This document shows positions 33,166 to 41,422 of a DNA stretch of 64,000 nucleotides, in pieces; position 1 is the first letter of the stretch; each line of letters begins with the position of its first letter. Position numbers and translations under genes: made by a program. Below the pieces are notes generated by a model. It worked only from the letters and a program-made list of their open reading frames with translations. It was not told where the DNA came from and searched no databases. The DNA comes from Pseudomonas sp. FEN (GTDB taxonomy: Bacteria; Pseudomonadota; Gammaproteobacteria; Pseudomonadales; Pseudomonadaceae). The stretch is taken from assembly GCF_904067045.1 (NCBI RefSeq), contig NZ_CAJFDC010000036.1:575001-639000 (forward strand), in the 5' to 3' direction.

Positions 33166-34780
33166 GATGGACCTCCTGCAAGGTGGTTTGTCCGGCGGCG
33201 GCGCTCGACAACGCGATGTCGCGCATGAAGCGATGACCCGATTCCCGTGCCAGTTCACGCAGGGCGGCGGCCGAGCGGCGTTGCAGCAGGCCGTCCTTGA
33301 GGGCGTCGGTGAGACTCAGCACTTCCGCCAGCGCCAGCCGTCCGCGATAACCGGTATGGCGGCAAGCCTCGCAACCGCGCCCGATCCGGTAGTGGCCAGC
33401 GCTCGAATCGGTCGGCAGGTGAGCCAGTTGCAGCAGTTGCGCGTCAGGTTCGCTCGCCACCGCACATTCGCTGCAGACCCGTCGCAGCAGCCGCTGCGCG
33501 ACCACGCCGTTGAGCGCCTCGACGAAACTGGCCGGTTCCACCTTCAGGTAGTTGAAGCGCTCCAGCACGCTGAACGCACTGTTGGCATGCACCGAGGACA
33601 GCACCAGGTGGCCGGTCAAGGCGGCTTGCACGGCGATCCCGGCGGTTTCACCGTCACGGATCTCGCCCACCAGAATGGTGTCCGGGTCGTGCCGCAGGAT
33701 CGAGCGCAGGCCACGGGCGAAGGTCAGGCCCTTCTTGTCGTTCACCGGGATCTGCAGGACGCCGGGCAGTTCGTACTCCACCGGGTCTTCGATGGTGATG
33801 ATTTTCTTCTCGCCGGTATTGGTCTCCGACAGGGCCGCATAGAGCGTCGTCGACTTGCCGCTGCCGGTGGGGCCGGTCACCAGCAGCATGCCGTAGGGCT
33901 CGCTGGCCAGCAGCCGGATACGGCGAATCGCGTCCTCGTCCAGCCCCAGGCTGTCGAGGCTCAGGGACTCGCCGCGCTGTGACTTGTCCAGTACCCGCAG
34001 CACCGCGTCCTCGCCGTGAATGCTGGGCATGATGGAGACCCGGAAGTCGACGTCGCGCTGCTGGATGCGCGCCTTGAAACGACCGTCCTGGGGCACCCGG
34101 CGTTCGCCGATATCCAGGCCGGAAAGCACCTTGAGCCGTGACAGCACCTGTTCGGCGGTGTCGAGCCCGGCACTCTGGCCGATCAGTTGCAGCACCCCGT
34201 CGATCCGGTACTTGATCACCAGGCCTTCGGCGGTGCTCTCGACATGGATATCGCTGGCGCGACTCTGCAAGGCGTCGAAGAGTGTCGAGTTGACCAGCCG
34301 CACCACCGGATTGTCATCGCGGGCAATGCTGCTCAGGGAGATCTCCTGGACGGCTTCGGCCACCCTCGCGTCTTCGTCGTCGCGCGCGAAAGGGTCCATC
34401 ACGCGCTGGCTGGCCTCGGCCTTTTTCAGCTCGGTTTCCACGACCCCGGGCAGGCTCATCGCCAGGGTCATCGAGGCCAGCTCGGCATGAGATTGCAGCC
34501 ATTGGCGGCCGCTCAGGGAAAACGGCGCGCCGAGCACCAGGTAGGCCTGGCCGTCGATCTCCACCGGCAGTGTCCGGCGGCTCAGGGCCTGGGGCAGGGA
34601 GAGGGTGTCGAAGCGCTCGTGGCCGTCGATCTGTGCGGCGCTGAGTGGCGTGAGGCCGAGGAGCGTGGCGACGTCGGCCAGGTGTTCCGGAGTGCGTTCC
34701 AGCACCTGCCGCAGGTACTCCGACAACGGGATGTTGTCTTGTCGGGCCTGTTGCTGCCATTGCTGCCTGAGTCTGTCCAT
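33146..34780 (-). CDS. gspE: Secretion ATPase GspE/MshE-like
   Basis: Hexameric cytoplasmic ATPase of 544 residues that drives pseudopilus assembly. The N-terminal domain (residues 1-150, T2SSE_N-like) is followed by the ATPase core: Walker A GPTGSGKST (about 300-308), Asp box IEDPVE, Walker B-like ILVGEIRDGET and His box HLVLSSVHANSA. A tetracysteine zinc finger is present (CSEC near 435, CEAC near 470), which distinguishes the GspE/PilB group. It is downstream of gspF and upstream of the PilM-like gene, with short overlaps. Confidence 0.93.
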   Translation of the reverse strand: MDRLRQQWQQQARQDNIPLSEYLRQVLERTPEHLADVATLLGLTPLSAAQIDGHERFDTLSLPQALSRRTLPVEIDGQAYLVLGAPFSLSGRQWLQSHAELASMTLAMSLPGVVETELKKAEASQRVMDPFARDDEDARVAEAVQEISLSSIARDDNPVVRLVNSTLFDALQSRASDIHVESTAEGLVIKYRIDGVLQLIGQSAGLDTAEQVLSRLKVLSGLDIGERRVPQDGRFKARIQQRDVDFRVSIMPSIHGEDAVLRVLDKSQRGESLSLDSLGLDEDAIRRIRLLASEPYGMLLVTGPTGSGKSTTLYAALSETNTGEKKIITIEDPVEYELPGVLQIPVNDKKGLTFARGLRSILRHDPDTILVGEIRDGETAGIAVQAALTGHLVLSSVHANSAFSVLERFNYLKVEPASFVEALNGVVAQRLLRRVCSECAVASEPDAQLLQLAHLPTDSSAGHYRIGRGCEACRHTGYRGRLALAEVLSLTDALKDGLLQRRSAAALRELARESGHRFMRDIALSSAAAGQTTLQEVHRVLSLY

Positions 34781-34784
34781 CGCG

Positions 34785-35963
34785 CTACCCCTGGATGGAA
34801 CCGGCCAGTTCGAAGATCGGCATGTACAGCAGGAACACGATCAGCCCGATCAGCCCGCCGACCACCAGCATCAGCAGCGGTTCGAAGACCTTGCTGAACA
34901 GCTCGATGGCACGCTCCAGCGCCTCGTCGTGGAACTGTGCGATACGTTCGCACATGGCGGCCAGTTCGCCGCTTTGCTCGCCCACGCGCAGCAGGCGTTC
35001 GGCAACCGGGGTGGTGAGCCGGTGGCGGGCTAGGGTGGTGGACAGCGGCTGGCCGGCGCGGATGTCGCTCAGGCTGCGGCCCAGGTCGCCCTGGCGCTCC
35101 GTCGGCAACAGCGCCCCGGCCATTTCCAGGGCCGACACGGCGGGCATCCCGCCCATCAGCAGCATGCCGGCGGTGCGGTAGAAACGCGCGAGGATAAACA
35201 GGGTCCGCTGGGCGCCGAGGCTGGGAATCTTCCACAGCCAGGCGCCGAGGCGCCGTTTGACCGCCTCGGTTCGCGCCAGCAGCACCAGGCTTGTGACCAG
35301 CACCGCCAGGCCGCCCATCAGCAGGCCGCCTTGCTGCTCCACGCGGCCGCCCCACCAGACCATGAAGCGCGCGGTCGCCGGCAGGTCGCTCATCGCGTCG
35401 AACACCGAGGCGAAGCGGGGGATTACGAAGAACAACAGGAACAGCAGGATCACGGCGCCCACGCCGAGCACTACCAGGGGGTACATCAGCGCGCTGCTGA
35501 CGCGCTTCTTCACGGTTTCCAGATGGGCTTCGAAATGATGGTAGCGACGCAACGCCACCGACAGCTGGCCGCTGTGCTCGGAGGAGGCGGCGGTGGCCAC
35601 CAGCAGTGTCGGAAAGATTTCCGGCTTGGCCTGCATGGCCCGGGAAAACGCGTTGCCCTGGTACATCGACTCCAGCAGCTCGCTCAAGACTTGCCGGTTG
35701 ACCCCCGGCGCGGCCTTGTCGCGCAGGGTTTCCACCGATTCCACCAGCACCAGCCCGGCATCGAGCAGCACCACCAGTTCCTGGATAAACAGGTTGAGGG
35801 CGAAACGCGCGCGGCGTCCTGGCCATTGGAACGAGGTGCGCTGGCGCAGCGAGACTACTTGGGCGTCCTGCAACTGGCGGCGCGCATCGTCGATGTCGAC
35901 GGCCTGCAGGCGCAGGCTGTGCAGTTGGCCCTGGCGGACGATGCGGGCGTCGAACTCCCTCAT
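34785..35963 (-). CDS. gspF: Inner-membrane platform protein GspF
   Basis: A 392-residue polytopic protein with two T2SSF domains and about three to four membrane helices (about 160-185 SALMYPLVVLGVGAVILLFL; about 210-235; about 362-385 LMLVVGGLIGLIVFLLYMPI). The conserved LRxGmp motifs appear as LLDAGLVLVESVETL and LLMGGMPAVSALEMA. The ATG at 35963 overlaps the stop of the lytic transglycosylase gene by 4 bp. The longer frame upstream is antisense to conserved sequence and was rejected. It is followed 4 bp later by gspE. Confidence 0.93.
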   Translation of the reverse strand: MREFDARIVRQGQLHSLRLQAVDIDDARRQLQDAQVVSLRQRTSFQWPGRRARFALNLFIQELVVLLDAGLVLVESVETLRDKAAPGVNRQVLSELLESMYQGNAFSRAMQAKPEIFPTLLVATAASSEHSGQLSVALRRYHHFEAHLETVKKRVSSALMYPLVVLGVGAVILLFLLFFVIPRFASVFDAMSDLPATARFMVWWGGRVEQQGGLLMGGLAVLVTSLVLLARTEAVKRRLGAWLWKIPSLGAQRTLFILARFYRTAGMLLMGGMPAVSALEMAGALLPTERQGDLGRSLSDIRAGQPLSTTLARHRLTTPVAERLLRVGEQSGELAAMCERIAQFHDEALERAIELFSKVFEPLLMLVVGGLIGLIVFLLYMPIFELAGSIQG

Positions 35964-36454
35964 GGTCGCGTACCGTTGTGCGCGGTCTGCGTGCCGGCGC
36001 CGCGTTGGCGCAGTTCCAGCAGGCTGGCGTAGTAGCCCCATACTCGCTGGGCGTAGCGGCTGCGGTTGGCGTTGCGTTCGCTGCCGGCGCCGGCGTTGTA
36101 GGCGCCCACGGCCTGCCAGCCATAACCGAATTGCTGGACCAATTGGGCGAGAATCCAGGCGCCGGCCATGACACTGGTGCAGGGCTCGTCGAGCAGGTTT
36201 CGCTCACCGATACCGAAGGCGGCAAGGCGCCCCAGGTGACGGCTGTTGATCTGCATCAGGCCGATGTCCTGGCTGCCGTCACGGTTGTTGTTGCGCGCCT
36301 GGGGGTTCAGCCCCGATTCGACCTGGGCAATGGCGTAGAGCAACAAGGGGTCGATGTGGTAGCGCTCGCCGGCGTCCTGGAAACAGTTGGCGCAGCCGGT
36401 CCCGGCGATGAAGAGGGCGCCCAGGGCGATCAGCAGTTCGAGTGGATGGCGCAT
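35960..36454 (-). CDS. Lytic transglycosylase (SLT family) of the secretion locus
   Basis: A 164-residue exported transglycosylase. The N-terminal signal sequence MRHPLELLIALGALFIAG precedes the SLT domain, with catalytic Glu at E46 (IAQVESGLNPQA), the IGLMQIN motif and AVGAYNAG. It is small, like IagB/VirB1-type enzymes, which open peptidoglycan locally for secretion machines. Its stop overlaps the gspF ATG (ATGA). The cysteine pair near the start (CANC) may form a disulfide. Confidence 0.88.
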   Translation of the reverse strand: MRHPLELLIALGALFIAGTGCANCFQDAGERYHIDPLLLYAIAQVESGLNPQARNNNRDGSQDIGLMQINSRHLGRLAAFGIGERNLLDEPCTSVMAGAWILAQLVQQFGYGWQAVGAYNAGAGSERNANRSRYAQRVWGYYASLLELRQRGAGTQTAHNGTRP

Positions 36455-36475
36455 GGACAGGCCCTCCGGGTGGGT

Positions 36476-36916
36476 TCAAAAGCCATACACGATGTCGGCG
36501 GCGGTGCCGTCGCCGCCGGCCTTGCCATCGCGGCCCAGGGAGATGAGCTCGACTTCATGGCTGGCGCCGGGATTCTTGAAGATGTAGGGATTGTTCCAGG
36601 GATCCAGCGGTATGCTCTTGGACAGGTAGGGGCCATGCCAGCCGGATTCGCCGGCCGGCCGCTCGATCAACACGTTCAGGCCTTGAATCTCGTTGGGGTA
36701 GTGGCCGTTGTCCAGGCGATACTGGTTCAGGGCATCGGACAGGGATTTCATCTGGCCCTTGGCGGTCTGGACTTTCGCCAGCTCCAGGCGATCGAACATC
36801 TTCGGTCCGACGTAGCCGGCCAGCAGGGCGATGATCAGCAGGACCACCAATAGTTCGAGAAGGGTGAAGCCGCGTGGGGGCGGTGCAAGGCGCAGGCGTG
36901 ACGCTAAACCGTTCAT
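36476..36916 (-). CDS. gspG: Major pseudopilin GspG
   Basis: Major pseudopilin of 146 residues. The prepilin leader ends in PPPRG-FTLLELLVVLLI with the cleavage Gly and Glu at +5. The T2SS-G core (PKMFDRLELAKVQTAKGQMK) and the C-terminal calcium-site motif SLGRDGKAGGDGTAADI are GspG hallmarks, so this locus is type II secretion rather than a pilus. It is first in the operon gspG-SLT-gspF-gspE-pilMNOP-secretin. No prepilin peptidase gene is in the window; the genome's PilD would be used. A 291-bp gap upstream probably holds the promoter. Confidence 0.94.
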   Translation of the reverse strand: MNGLASRLRLAPPPRGFTLLELLVVLLIIALLAGYVGPKMFDRLELAKVQTAKGQMKSLSDALNQYRLDNGHYPNEIQGLNVLIERPAGESGWHGPYLSKSIPLDPWNNPYIFKNPGASHEVELISLGRDGKAGGDGTAADIVYGF

Positions 36917-37158
36917 GGAGGCCGCTCGGCTGATGAGGCAGGGAACGCGGTTACTTCTAACCTCTTCCGGCCCTACATCAGGTGGGCACCACCGGCAGGT
37001 ACACGTTGAACATGTCTCGGGGTGAATGACTGACTGTAACTTTAGTTCAATAGCCCAAGGCCAGTGCCCGGGATCTATATCTCTTGATTATAAAAACAGT
37101 ATGTTTTTTGATCAGGAAATATAAAACGTACTCGAGTCGCTACAGCAGGAGATATCTC

Positions 37159-37189
37159 GATAACGCCGTATATGAAGTACGGCGTTATC
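37159..37189 (-). terminator. Hairpin downstream of the LPMO gene
   Basis: A perfect 12-bp stem (GATAACGCCGTA with TACGGCGTTATC), 7-nt loop, starting 19 bp after the LPMO stop. There is no T-run on the minus strand after the stem, so it is either a Rho-assisted terminator or an mRNA 3' stabiliser. The remainder of 36917-37207 is AT-richer and shows no gene. Confidence 0.6.
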
Positions 37190-37207
37190 CTCCGGGGACG
37201 AGACGGC

Positions 37208-38785
37208 TTATTGGACCTTGTCCCAGGCCTCCTGCCAGTGGATCCCGGTGCCCGGGGCGTAAAACCCGGCGGCGCCCGCACACCAGGGAGTATACGGCCA
37301 GGGTTTGCACTGGTAGTTAGCGCCAGCGTTGGTCACGATATCCCCGGCTTGGTAGTTCTTGCCCTCTTGGTAGGGTTCATGATTTCCACCCCCTGACTCC
37401 GGCCTTGTCGTGACGCTCACCTCTGTGTCATTACGCTTCTCATTCACATCATCGCGCACGGTCAGGAGCACCCTGGCGGTCGCGGCTTGGTCCCCGGTGG
37501 GGGCGGTGATGGTGAGGTTTTCGGCGGTGATGTCGCCATGGCTCCAGCCCTGGCCCCCGAGGATCGCCCAGGTGTAGCGCAATGGGAGGTTGTTGTAGGT
37601 GGTGGACCTGCCTGCCTTCAGGGTGAAGCGCTCACCCGCCTTGACGTCGGTGGGCCCGTCGATCACTGCCACAGGCGGACGCGCATCCACCACCGGTTCG
37701 GGGTTCTCACCGCCGTTTCCGGAGTCAACGGACATCTGTGTGGAGTTTCTATTGTCTTTCAAATAGTTATGGTTGGCGTAAATGTTTGAGGCGTTGAAAA
37801 CAATCTCGTCGCCCCTTTGGGTGCCGATACGAACGATGTTCTGGTAGCTGGTCAATTGGTCCGCCAATTGTTTGCCCCACACCGCAGGCGCCTGGTTGCT
37901 TGCGTCGATGGGCAGCTTCAGGTCCACCACTTCCGTGCCCGCCCTGTCATGTCCGAAGACGCGATAGTGCACCTTATCGCCGGGTTCGGGATGGACCACG
38001 TCAGCGTCGATAAAGACCTTTTCCCTGGTCCAGGGTTGTGGCTGGGTCACACCGCCGAAGGTTATATCGCTGCAGCCGTAGAAACCCTCGCCTCTCGGGT
38101 CCTTGCGCTGCCAGCGGGTAAAGAGCACGGCGTTGCCCGAGCGCCCGGCGGGAATAGGTACGTCGAATTGAAAGAATTTCACAGCACTGATAAGCGGTGG
38201 TTGAGTCCCCCAGTCGTTACGGGCCGTAGCGTCATGTTCGCTGTAGATCAACTCCAGGTCTTTCCACTCCAAGGGGCGCGCCGCACTGTCATAGCCAGGC
38301 TTACTGAGGTACACCGTGATGAAGCCAGGTTCATGCGCTGCCGTCATGATCAAGCGCATTCTGAGCTTGCCATTGCTGTCGGGCGTCACCAGGGTCTTGG
38401 TCCATTCCGGCATGGCCAGGTTGAGGACATCCATCTCCTTGCGGTTGGCAGAGCACAGCTTTCCATCGGGCACGATTTCCTTGAGCGCCGCCTCGCCGCC
38501 GTCTGCTTCGCTCCAACGACCATTGATAAACGCCGTGACCTCATTCCACTGTTCTCCTCCCTTGATCAGTTCCCGGGCATGCCCAGGTTCTGTCACGGCC
38601 CTGCGGCAACCGTCATCCTTCATCTTATCGGGAGGCCCGTTATAGTCGTTGTAGCTACGGCACAGCGTCTGTCGTGTGACGGGGATGTCCACCGCGCCGT
38701 GGGCCCAGCCCAGCGCCGGCAGCGCCAGTAACGCCGCCAGTGCGCAACGGATAATGGATCGTGCGTAGAAATGTAAGCTGTTCAT
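37208..38785 (-). CDS. Secreted chitin-active AA10 LPMO (CbpD/CbpE-like)
   Basis: A copper lytic polysaccharide monooxygenase of 525 residues. The signal peptide ends GWA-H, so mature residue 1 is His29 (HGAVDIP), the first ligand of the copper histidine brace. A second His is in RLIMTAAHEPGF and the axial aromatic lies in AVKFFQFDVP. An inter-domain module follows (residues about 245-345), then a PKD-like domain (PPVAVIDGPTDVKAGERFTL) and a C-terminal CBM5/12 chitin-binding module (YQAGDIVTNAGANYQCKPWP). The layout is that of P. aeruginosa CbpD/CbpE, which leave by type II secretion. Lying inside the secretion locus, it is the likely dedicated cargo. Confidence 0.9.
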   Translation of the reverse strand: MNSLHFYARSIIRCALAALLALPALGWAHGAVDIPVTRQTLCRSYNDYNGPPDKMKDDGCRRAVTEPGHARELIKGGEQWNEVTAFINGRWSEADGGEAALKEIVPDGKLCSANRKEMDVLNLAMPEWTKTLVTPDSNGKLRMRLIMTAAHEPGFITVYLSKPGYDSAARPLEWKDLELIYSEHDATARNDWGTQPPLISAVKFFQFDVPIPAGRSGNAVLFTRWQRKDPRGEGFYGCSDITFGGVTQPQPWTREKVFIDADVVHPEPGDKVHYRVFGHDRAGTEVVDLKLPIDASNQAPAVWGKQLADQLTSYQNIVRIGTQRGDEIVFNASNIYANHNYLKDNRNSTQMSVDSGNGGENPEPVVDARPPVAVIDGPTDVKAGERFTLKAGRSTTYNNLPLRYTWAILGGQGWSHGDITAENLTITAPTGDQAATARVLLTVRDDVNEKRNDTEVSVTTRPESGGGNHEPYQEGKNYQAGDIVTNAGANYQCKPWPYTPWCAGAAGFYAPGTGIHWQEAWDKVQ

Positions 38786-38894
38786 AGTTCAGTCCACGTT
38801 CAAGTTGGAAAAAACCTCCCGAACCGTTCGGGCTTTCGGTATTTCGCTCAATGACTGGCTTGATCACTCGACATGCTCACCTCCAACGTAGGTT

Positions 38895-39389
38895 CTACGT
38901 TCTTTTGGAAGGGCCACTCTGTCCAGGCCGGTACAGAAACTGCCACCCCTGATAACTGCCTTGCCCTGTGAAGCTCTCCTGGTGCTGGCGAAAGTTGCCT
39001 TGCTTGAGTGGCTGTCCCTCTGCCTGGCTGAACACGCCCATGATGGTTTCCCCGGGACCGGCGATGATTCCCCAATCGGCCTTCCCGCCCATGGGATCGG
39101 GGTAGACCCGGCGCAAGTAACGTTTGATCGTTGGCTGGCGGCGGTCCAGCAGCAGGTCCTCAAGATTCTTGGGATACAGTCTCTGCTGTTCGTAATACAG
39201 GCCGATGGCCCGACGGATTTCCTCGCCCTGGGCCAGCAGCTGCGCTTCGCGTTCGCGGCGCAGTTGGGTCGACCAGAGCACACCGATTTCCATCATCAGC
39301 ACGGCGACGATGGCCACCGACACCAGCAGGCCCATGAACACCGAGCCTTGCTGCGGTGTCCGGACGCGCACCCCGTTACCAGGAGCCAT
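38895..39389 (-). CDS. Minor pseudopilin lacking Glu5
   Basis: A 164-residue minor pseudopilin (start MAPGNGVRVRTPQQG). The hydrophobic stretch SVFMGLLVSVAIVAVLMMEI follows a cleavable Gly, but the residue at +5 is Gly, not the usual Glu. The C-terminal domain shares the Y-Pro-D-P motif (RRVYPDPMGGKADWG) with the two upstream pseudopilins. GspK-type tip pseudopilins also lack Glu5. The ATG at 39389 overlaps the upstream gene by 14 bp. It is followed by a 109-bp gap and then the LPMO gene. Confidence 0.75.
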   Translation of the reverse strand: MAPGNGVRVRTPQQGSVFMGLLVSVAIVAVLMMEIGVLWSTQLRREREAQLLAQGEEIRRAIGLYYEQQRLYPKNLEDLLLDRRQPTIKRYLRRVYPDPMGGKADWGIIAGPGETIMGVFSQAEGQPLKQGNFRQHQESFTGQGSYQGWQFLYRPGQSGPSKRT

Positions 39390-39759
39390 AGTCCGTTCCG
39401 TCCATGGCCCGCCCTTCGGCACCGCTGTGCACATCGCCGAAACCGCTGTCCTCGCCGCTTTGCAGTTGCCAGGTGTCGCGCCGACCGGTGATCGGATCCC
39501 GGGGGATCTCGCGCAAGTAGCGCCCGCTGACCAGCTCTTCCAGGGCCAGCGGATTGCTGCCCTTGTCTTCGCGGTAGTGATCCAGCGCCTGGCGGATCGA
39601 CACCAGGTTATGGCGCAACACGGTTTCCTGGGCCTTGGTGTGCTGGCGGAAATACTGCGGCATGACCAGGGTCATCAGCGTGGCGATGATGGCCATCACC
39701 ACCAGCAGTTCGATCAGGGTAAAACCCTTGACCCTACCATTGGTTGTACGGCGTCCCAT
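39376..39759 (-). CDS. Minor pseudopilin
   Basis: A 127-residue pseudopilin (start MGRRTTNGRVKG). The prepilin site is G-FTLIELLVVMAIIATLMTL with Glu5 present. The C-terminal domain carries REIPRDPITGRRDTWQL, a GspG/PilE-like core motif shared with its two neighbours. It overlaps both: 26 bp with the upstream and 14 bp with the downstream pseudopilin gene. Which GspH/I/J position it takes cannot be said from sequence alone. Confidence 0.85.
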   Translation of the reverse strand: MGRRTTNGRVKGFTLIELLVVMAIIATLMTLVMPQYFRQHTKAQETVLRHNLVSIRQALDHYREDKGSNPLALEELVSGRYLREIPRDPITGRRDTWQLQSGEDSGFGDVHSGAEGRAMDGTDYGSW

Positions 39760-40240
39760 TGAGGCCCTCCCGCTGGCTGGTGGAGCTGATGTCGAAGACG
39801 TCTTCGCCTTCGGCCGGGTCCTCGGCGGTGCTTTTGTAGCTGCGCAGGCGCCAGGTTTTCTCGGCGGGTTGGTCCGGGCATTCGCAGACCGGATCGCGGG
39901 GAATGCGCCGCAGGAAGAAGATTTTCTTGCCGCCCAGGTCTTTCTTGTCGACGACGCCCTCGACCAGAGCTTCGAGGGATGGCGGGTAACCGCTGGAGGA
40001 CAGGGAACTGTCGACCCGCCCGTCGTCGGTGGCTTCCTTGTAGGCGTCGATGGCACGGCGGATCTCCCGCAACGAGCGTTGCAGGTCGAGTTCACGTTCA
40101 CGTTTGCCCACCAGGGCGGTCAGTGGATAGGCCACCGTGGCCAGGGTCGCCAGCAGTGCCAGGGCAAGCAGCAACTCGATCAGGGTGAAGCCGATGACGG
40201 ATGGGCGGCGAGACGCTAGTGGAAATAGCGGCGGCCACAT
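39734..40240 (-). CDS. Minor pseudopilin, first gene of pseudopilin-LPMO unit
   Basis: A 168-residue pseudopilin (start MWPPLFPLASRRPSVIG). The prepilin site is G-FTLIELLLALALLATLATVA with Glu5. The C-terminal domain has RRIPRDPVCECPDQP, so two extra cysteines are present. I chose ATG 40240 because it gives a normal basic leader; the frame extends to 40378 without support. It is first in the minus-strand set of three pseudopilin genes ending in the LPMO gene. The promoter is expected in the gap that also holds the DnaA-box repeats. Confidence 0.83.
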   Translation of the reverse strand: MWPPLFPLASRRPSVIGFTLIELLLALALLATLATVAYPLTALVGKRERELDLQRSLREIRRAIDAYKEATDDGRVDSSLSSSGYPPSLEALVEGVVDKKDLGGKKIFFLRRIPRDPVCECPDQPAEKTWRLRSYKSTAEDPAEGEDVFDISSTSQREGLNGTPYNQW

Positions 40241-40399
40241 GGAGATCGCACCATCTGGATATCCTCGGGTAAATGCGTCAGGCCAAGACACCTTTACTGC
40301 AAGAACATGGCACGCTGTGGGAGAAGTGTAGTCGATAGTTCGCTGATGCCAGGCAAGCCAGCCGACCTCGACGGACATCGGTATTTATCGACAAATGTC

Positions 40400-41050
40400 C
40401 ACAGAGGCTGTTGGCGGGTCTGTGGATAAGATGTTCGTGCATCGCTGCATCCTTTGCAAATCAATGCCTATAGCCCTTTGTACGAAAACTGATCAACCTA
40501 ACTGACGGTTTTTGTTCAAGTTTTCCTGTGGATAAAAGCCTTTCCCGATGCTGCCCCGAGGCTGACTTGTTAACAAAGTCTGTTGGCGCTTTTGTGGATA
40601 AGATGTTCGCTATCCTCTGAATGCCCCGTTTTATATGGCTTGTAAGGTTCTGGTCAAAAAATAAGCAATTGTAGTTTTTTCTTCATCCGATCAGTCTGAA
40701 AGCATCATATTTCGCGGTCTTTAAGGGTTTTCCACAGAATCCCGGGTGAGTCGCCAAGTTGCGCACAAAGTCTGTTGGCCTTTCTGTGGATAAGGTGTTC
40801 GCGGTCCTCCGTAGACCTTTAAATACAAGCCCTGCAAGGATATGGTTAAAAACTGATCAATAGTTGCCAGAACCGGCCTTTCTGAATAAGTCACGGATTT
40901 TATTCAGCTTTCATTGCCCTTGCCGGTGCATAAACCACTACTTGCCCACATTTACTGTGGGTGGTTCTGTGGATAAGTTGTTCGCCAAGGTCGCCAGGCC
41001 CCGGTTCTTATAGCGCATAGCGCTATAGGTCAAATTTCATACAGTTCTAA
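40400..41050. repeat. Four degenerate tandem units, each with a DnaA box
   Basis: A roughly 170-190-bp unit is repeated four times. The best conserved part is CAAAGTCTGTTGGC then TCTGTGGATAAGATGTTCGC, followed by looser matches (TTTATA, TGCAAGG, GGTTAAAAACTGATCAA). The conserved segments sit near 40421, 40593, 40785 and 40968. No gene is supportable between 40241 and about 41144. The DNA is AT-richer than its flanks. Confidence 0.8.
40421..40976 (-). promoter_or_regulatory. Cluster of five exact DnaA boxes (plus one degenerate)
   Basis: TGTGGATAA, the complement of the strong DnaA box TTATCCACA, occurs at 40421-40429, 40527-40535, 40593-40601, 40785-40793 and 40968-40976, all in the same orientation. 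TTTTCCACA at 40728-40736 fits the relaxed TTWTNCACA consensus in the opposite orientation. No dnaA, dnaN or gidA gene is near, so this is not the main origin. A DnaA-titrating or reactivating locus is the likeliest reading. Confidence 0.65.
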
Positions 41051-41144
41051 GGGTGTTTATTGACACCCCCCGGTGCAAAGTCTTCACTCATGGCACAAGG
41101 ACACAAGTTATTCGCATCCATATCAGGTTCAGGGAGAACGCTTG

Positions 41145-41267
41145 ATGGGTCGCCAGCCATACCGCCGTTCACCAGCACTCCCCAGCTTCAATGCCGTGGC
41201 CCGAGCCAGTGCCCTGGTTCACCGGCGCGCTCATCGCCATGCCATCAATCAGCGTGCTCGCCTATAG
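41145..41267 (+). CDS. Possible 40-residue basic leader peptide
   Basis: A short frame (MGRQPYRRSPALPSFNAVAR and a further basic, His/Arg-rich half) preceded by AGGGAGA at good spacing, ending 155 bp before the GMC-hydrolase gene. It could be an upstream leader peptide or a genuine small protein. It could also be chance: there is no homology I recognise. Confidence 0.25.
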   Translation: MGRQPYRRSPALPSFNAVARASALVHRRAHRHAINQRARL

Positions 41268-41422
41268 CGCCTGACCCGGCGCTCGTGCGCCTTTCCGATG
41301 GTTCTTCGTGTGCATCCCGGCTTGTCTGGAGAACCTGCGTGCGCGTTCGCCTGTTGCATCACCGTCCGCCCCTGTAGCGGCAACCGCAGAGTTGCCCGAC
41401 CTAGCCACCAGAGGAAATAACA

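Noticed and set aside
40400..41050. Chromosomal replication origin
   Set aside because: DnaA boxes are present, but dnaA, dnaN, rpmH and gyrB are absent, and the tandem-unit structure is unlike Pseudomonas oriC.
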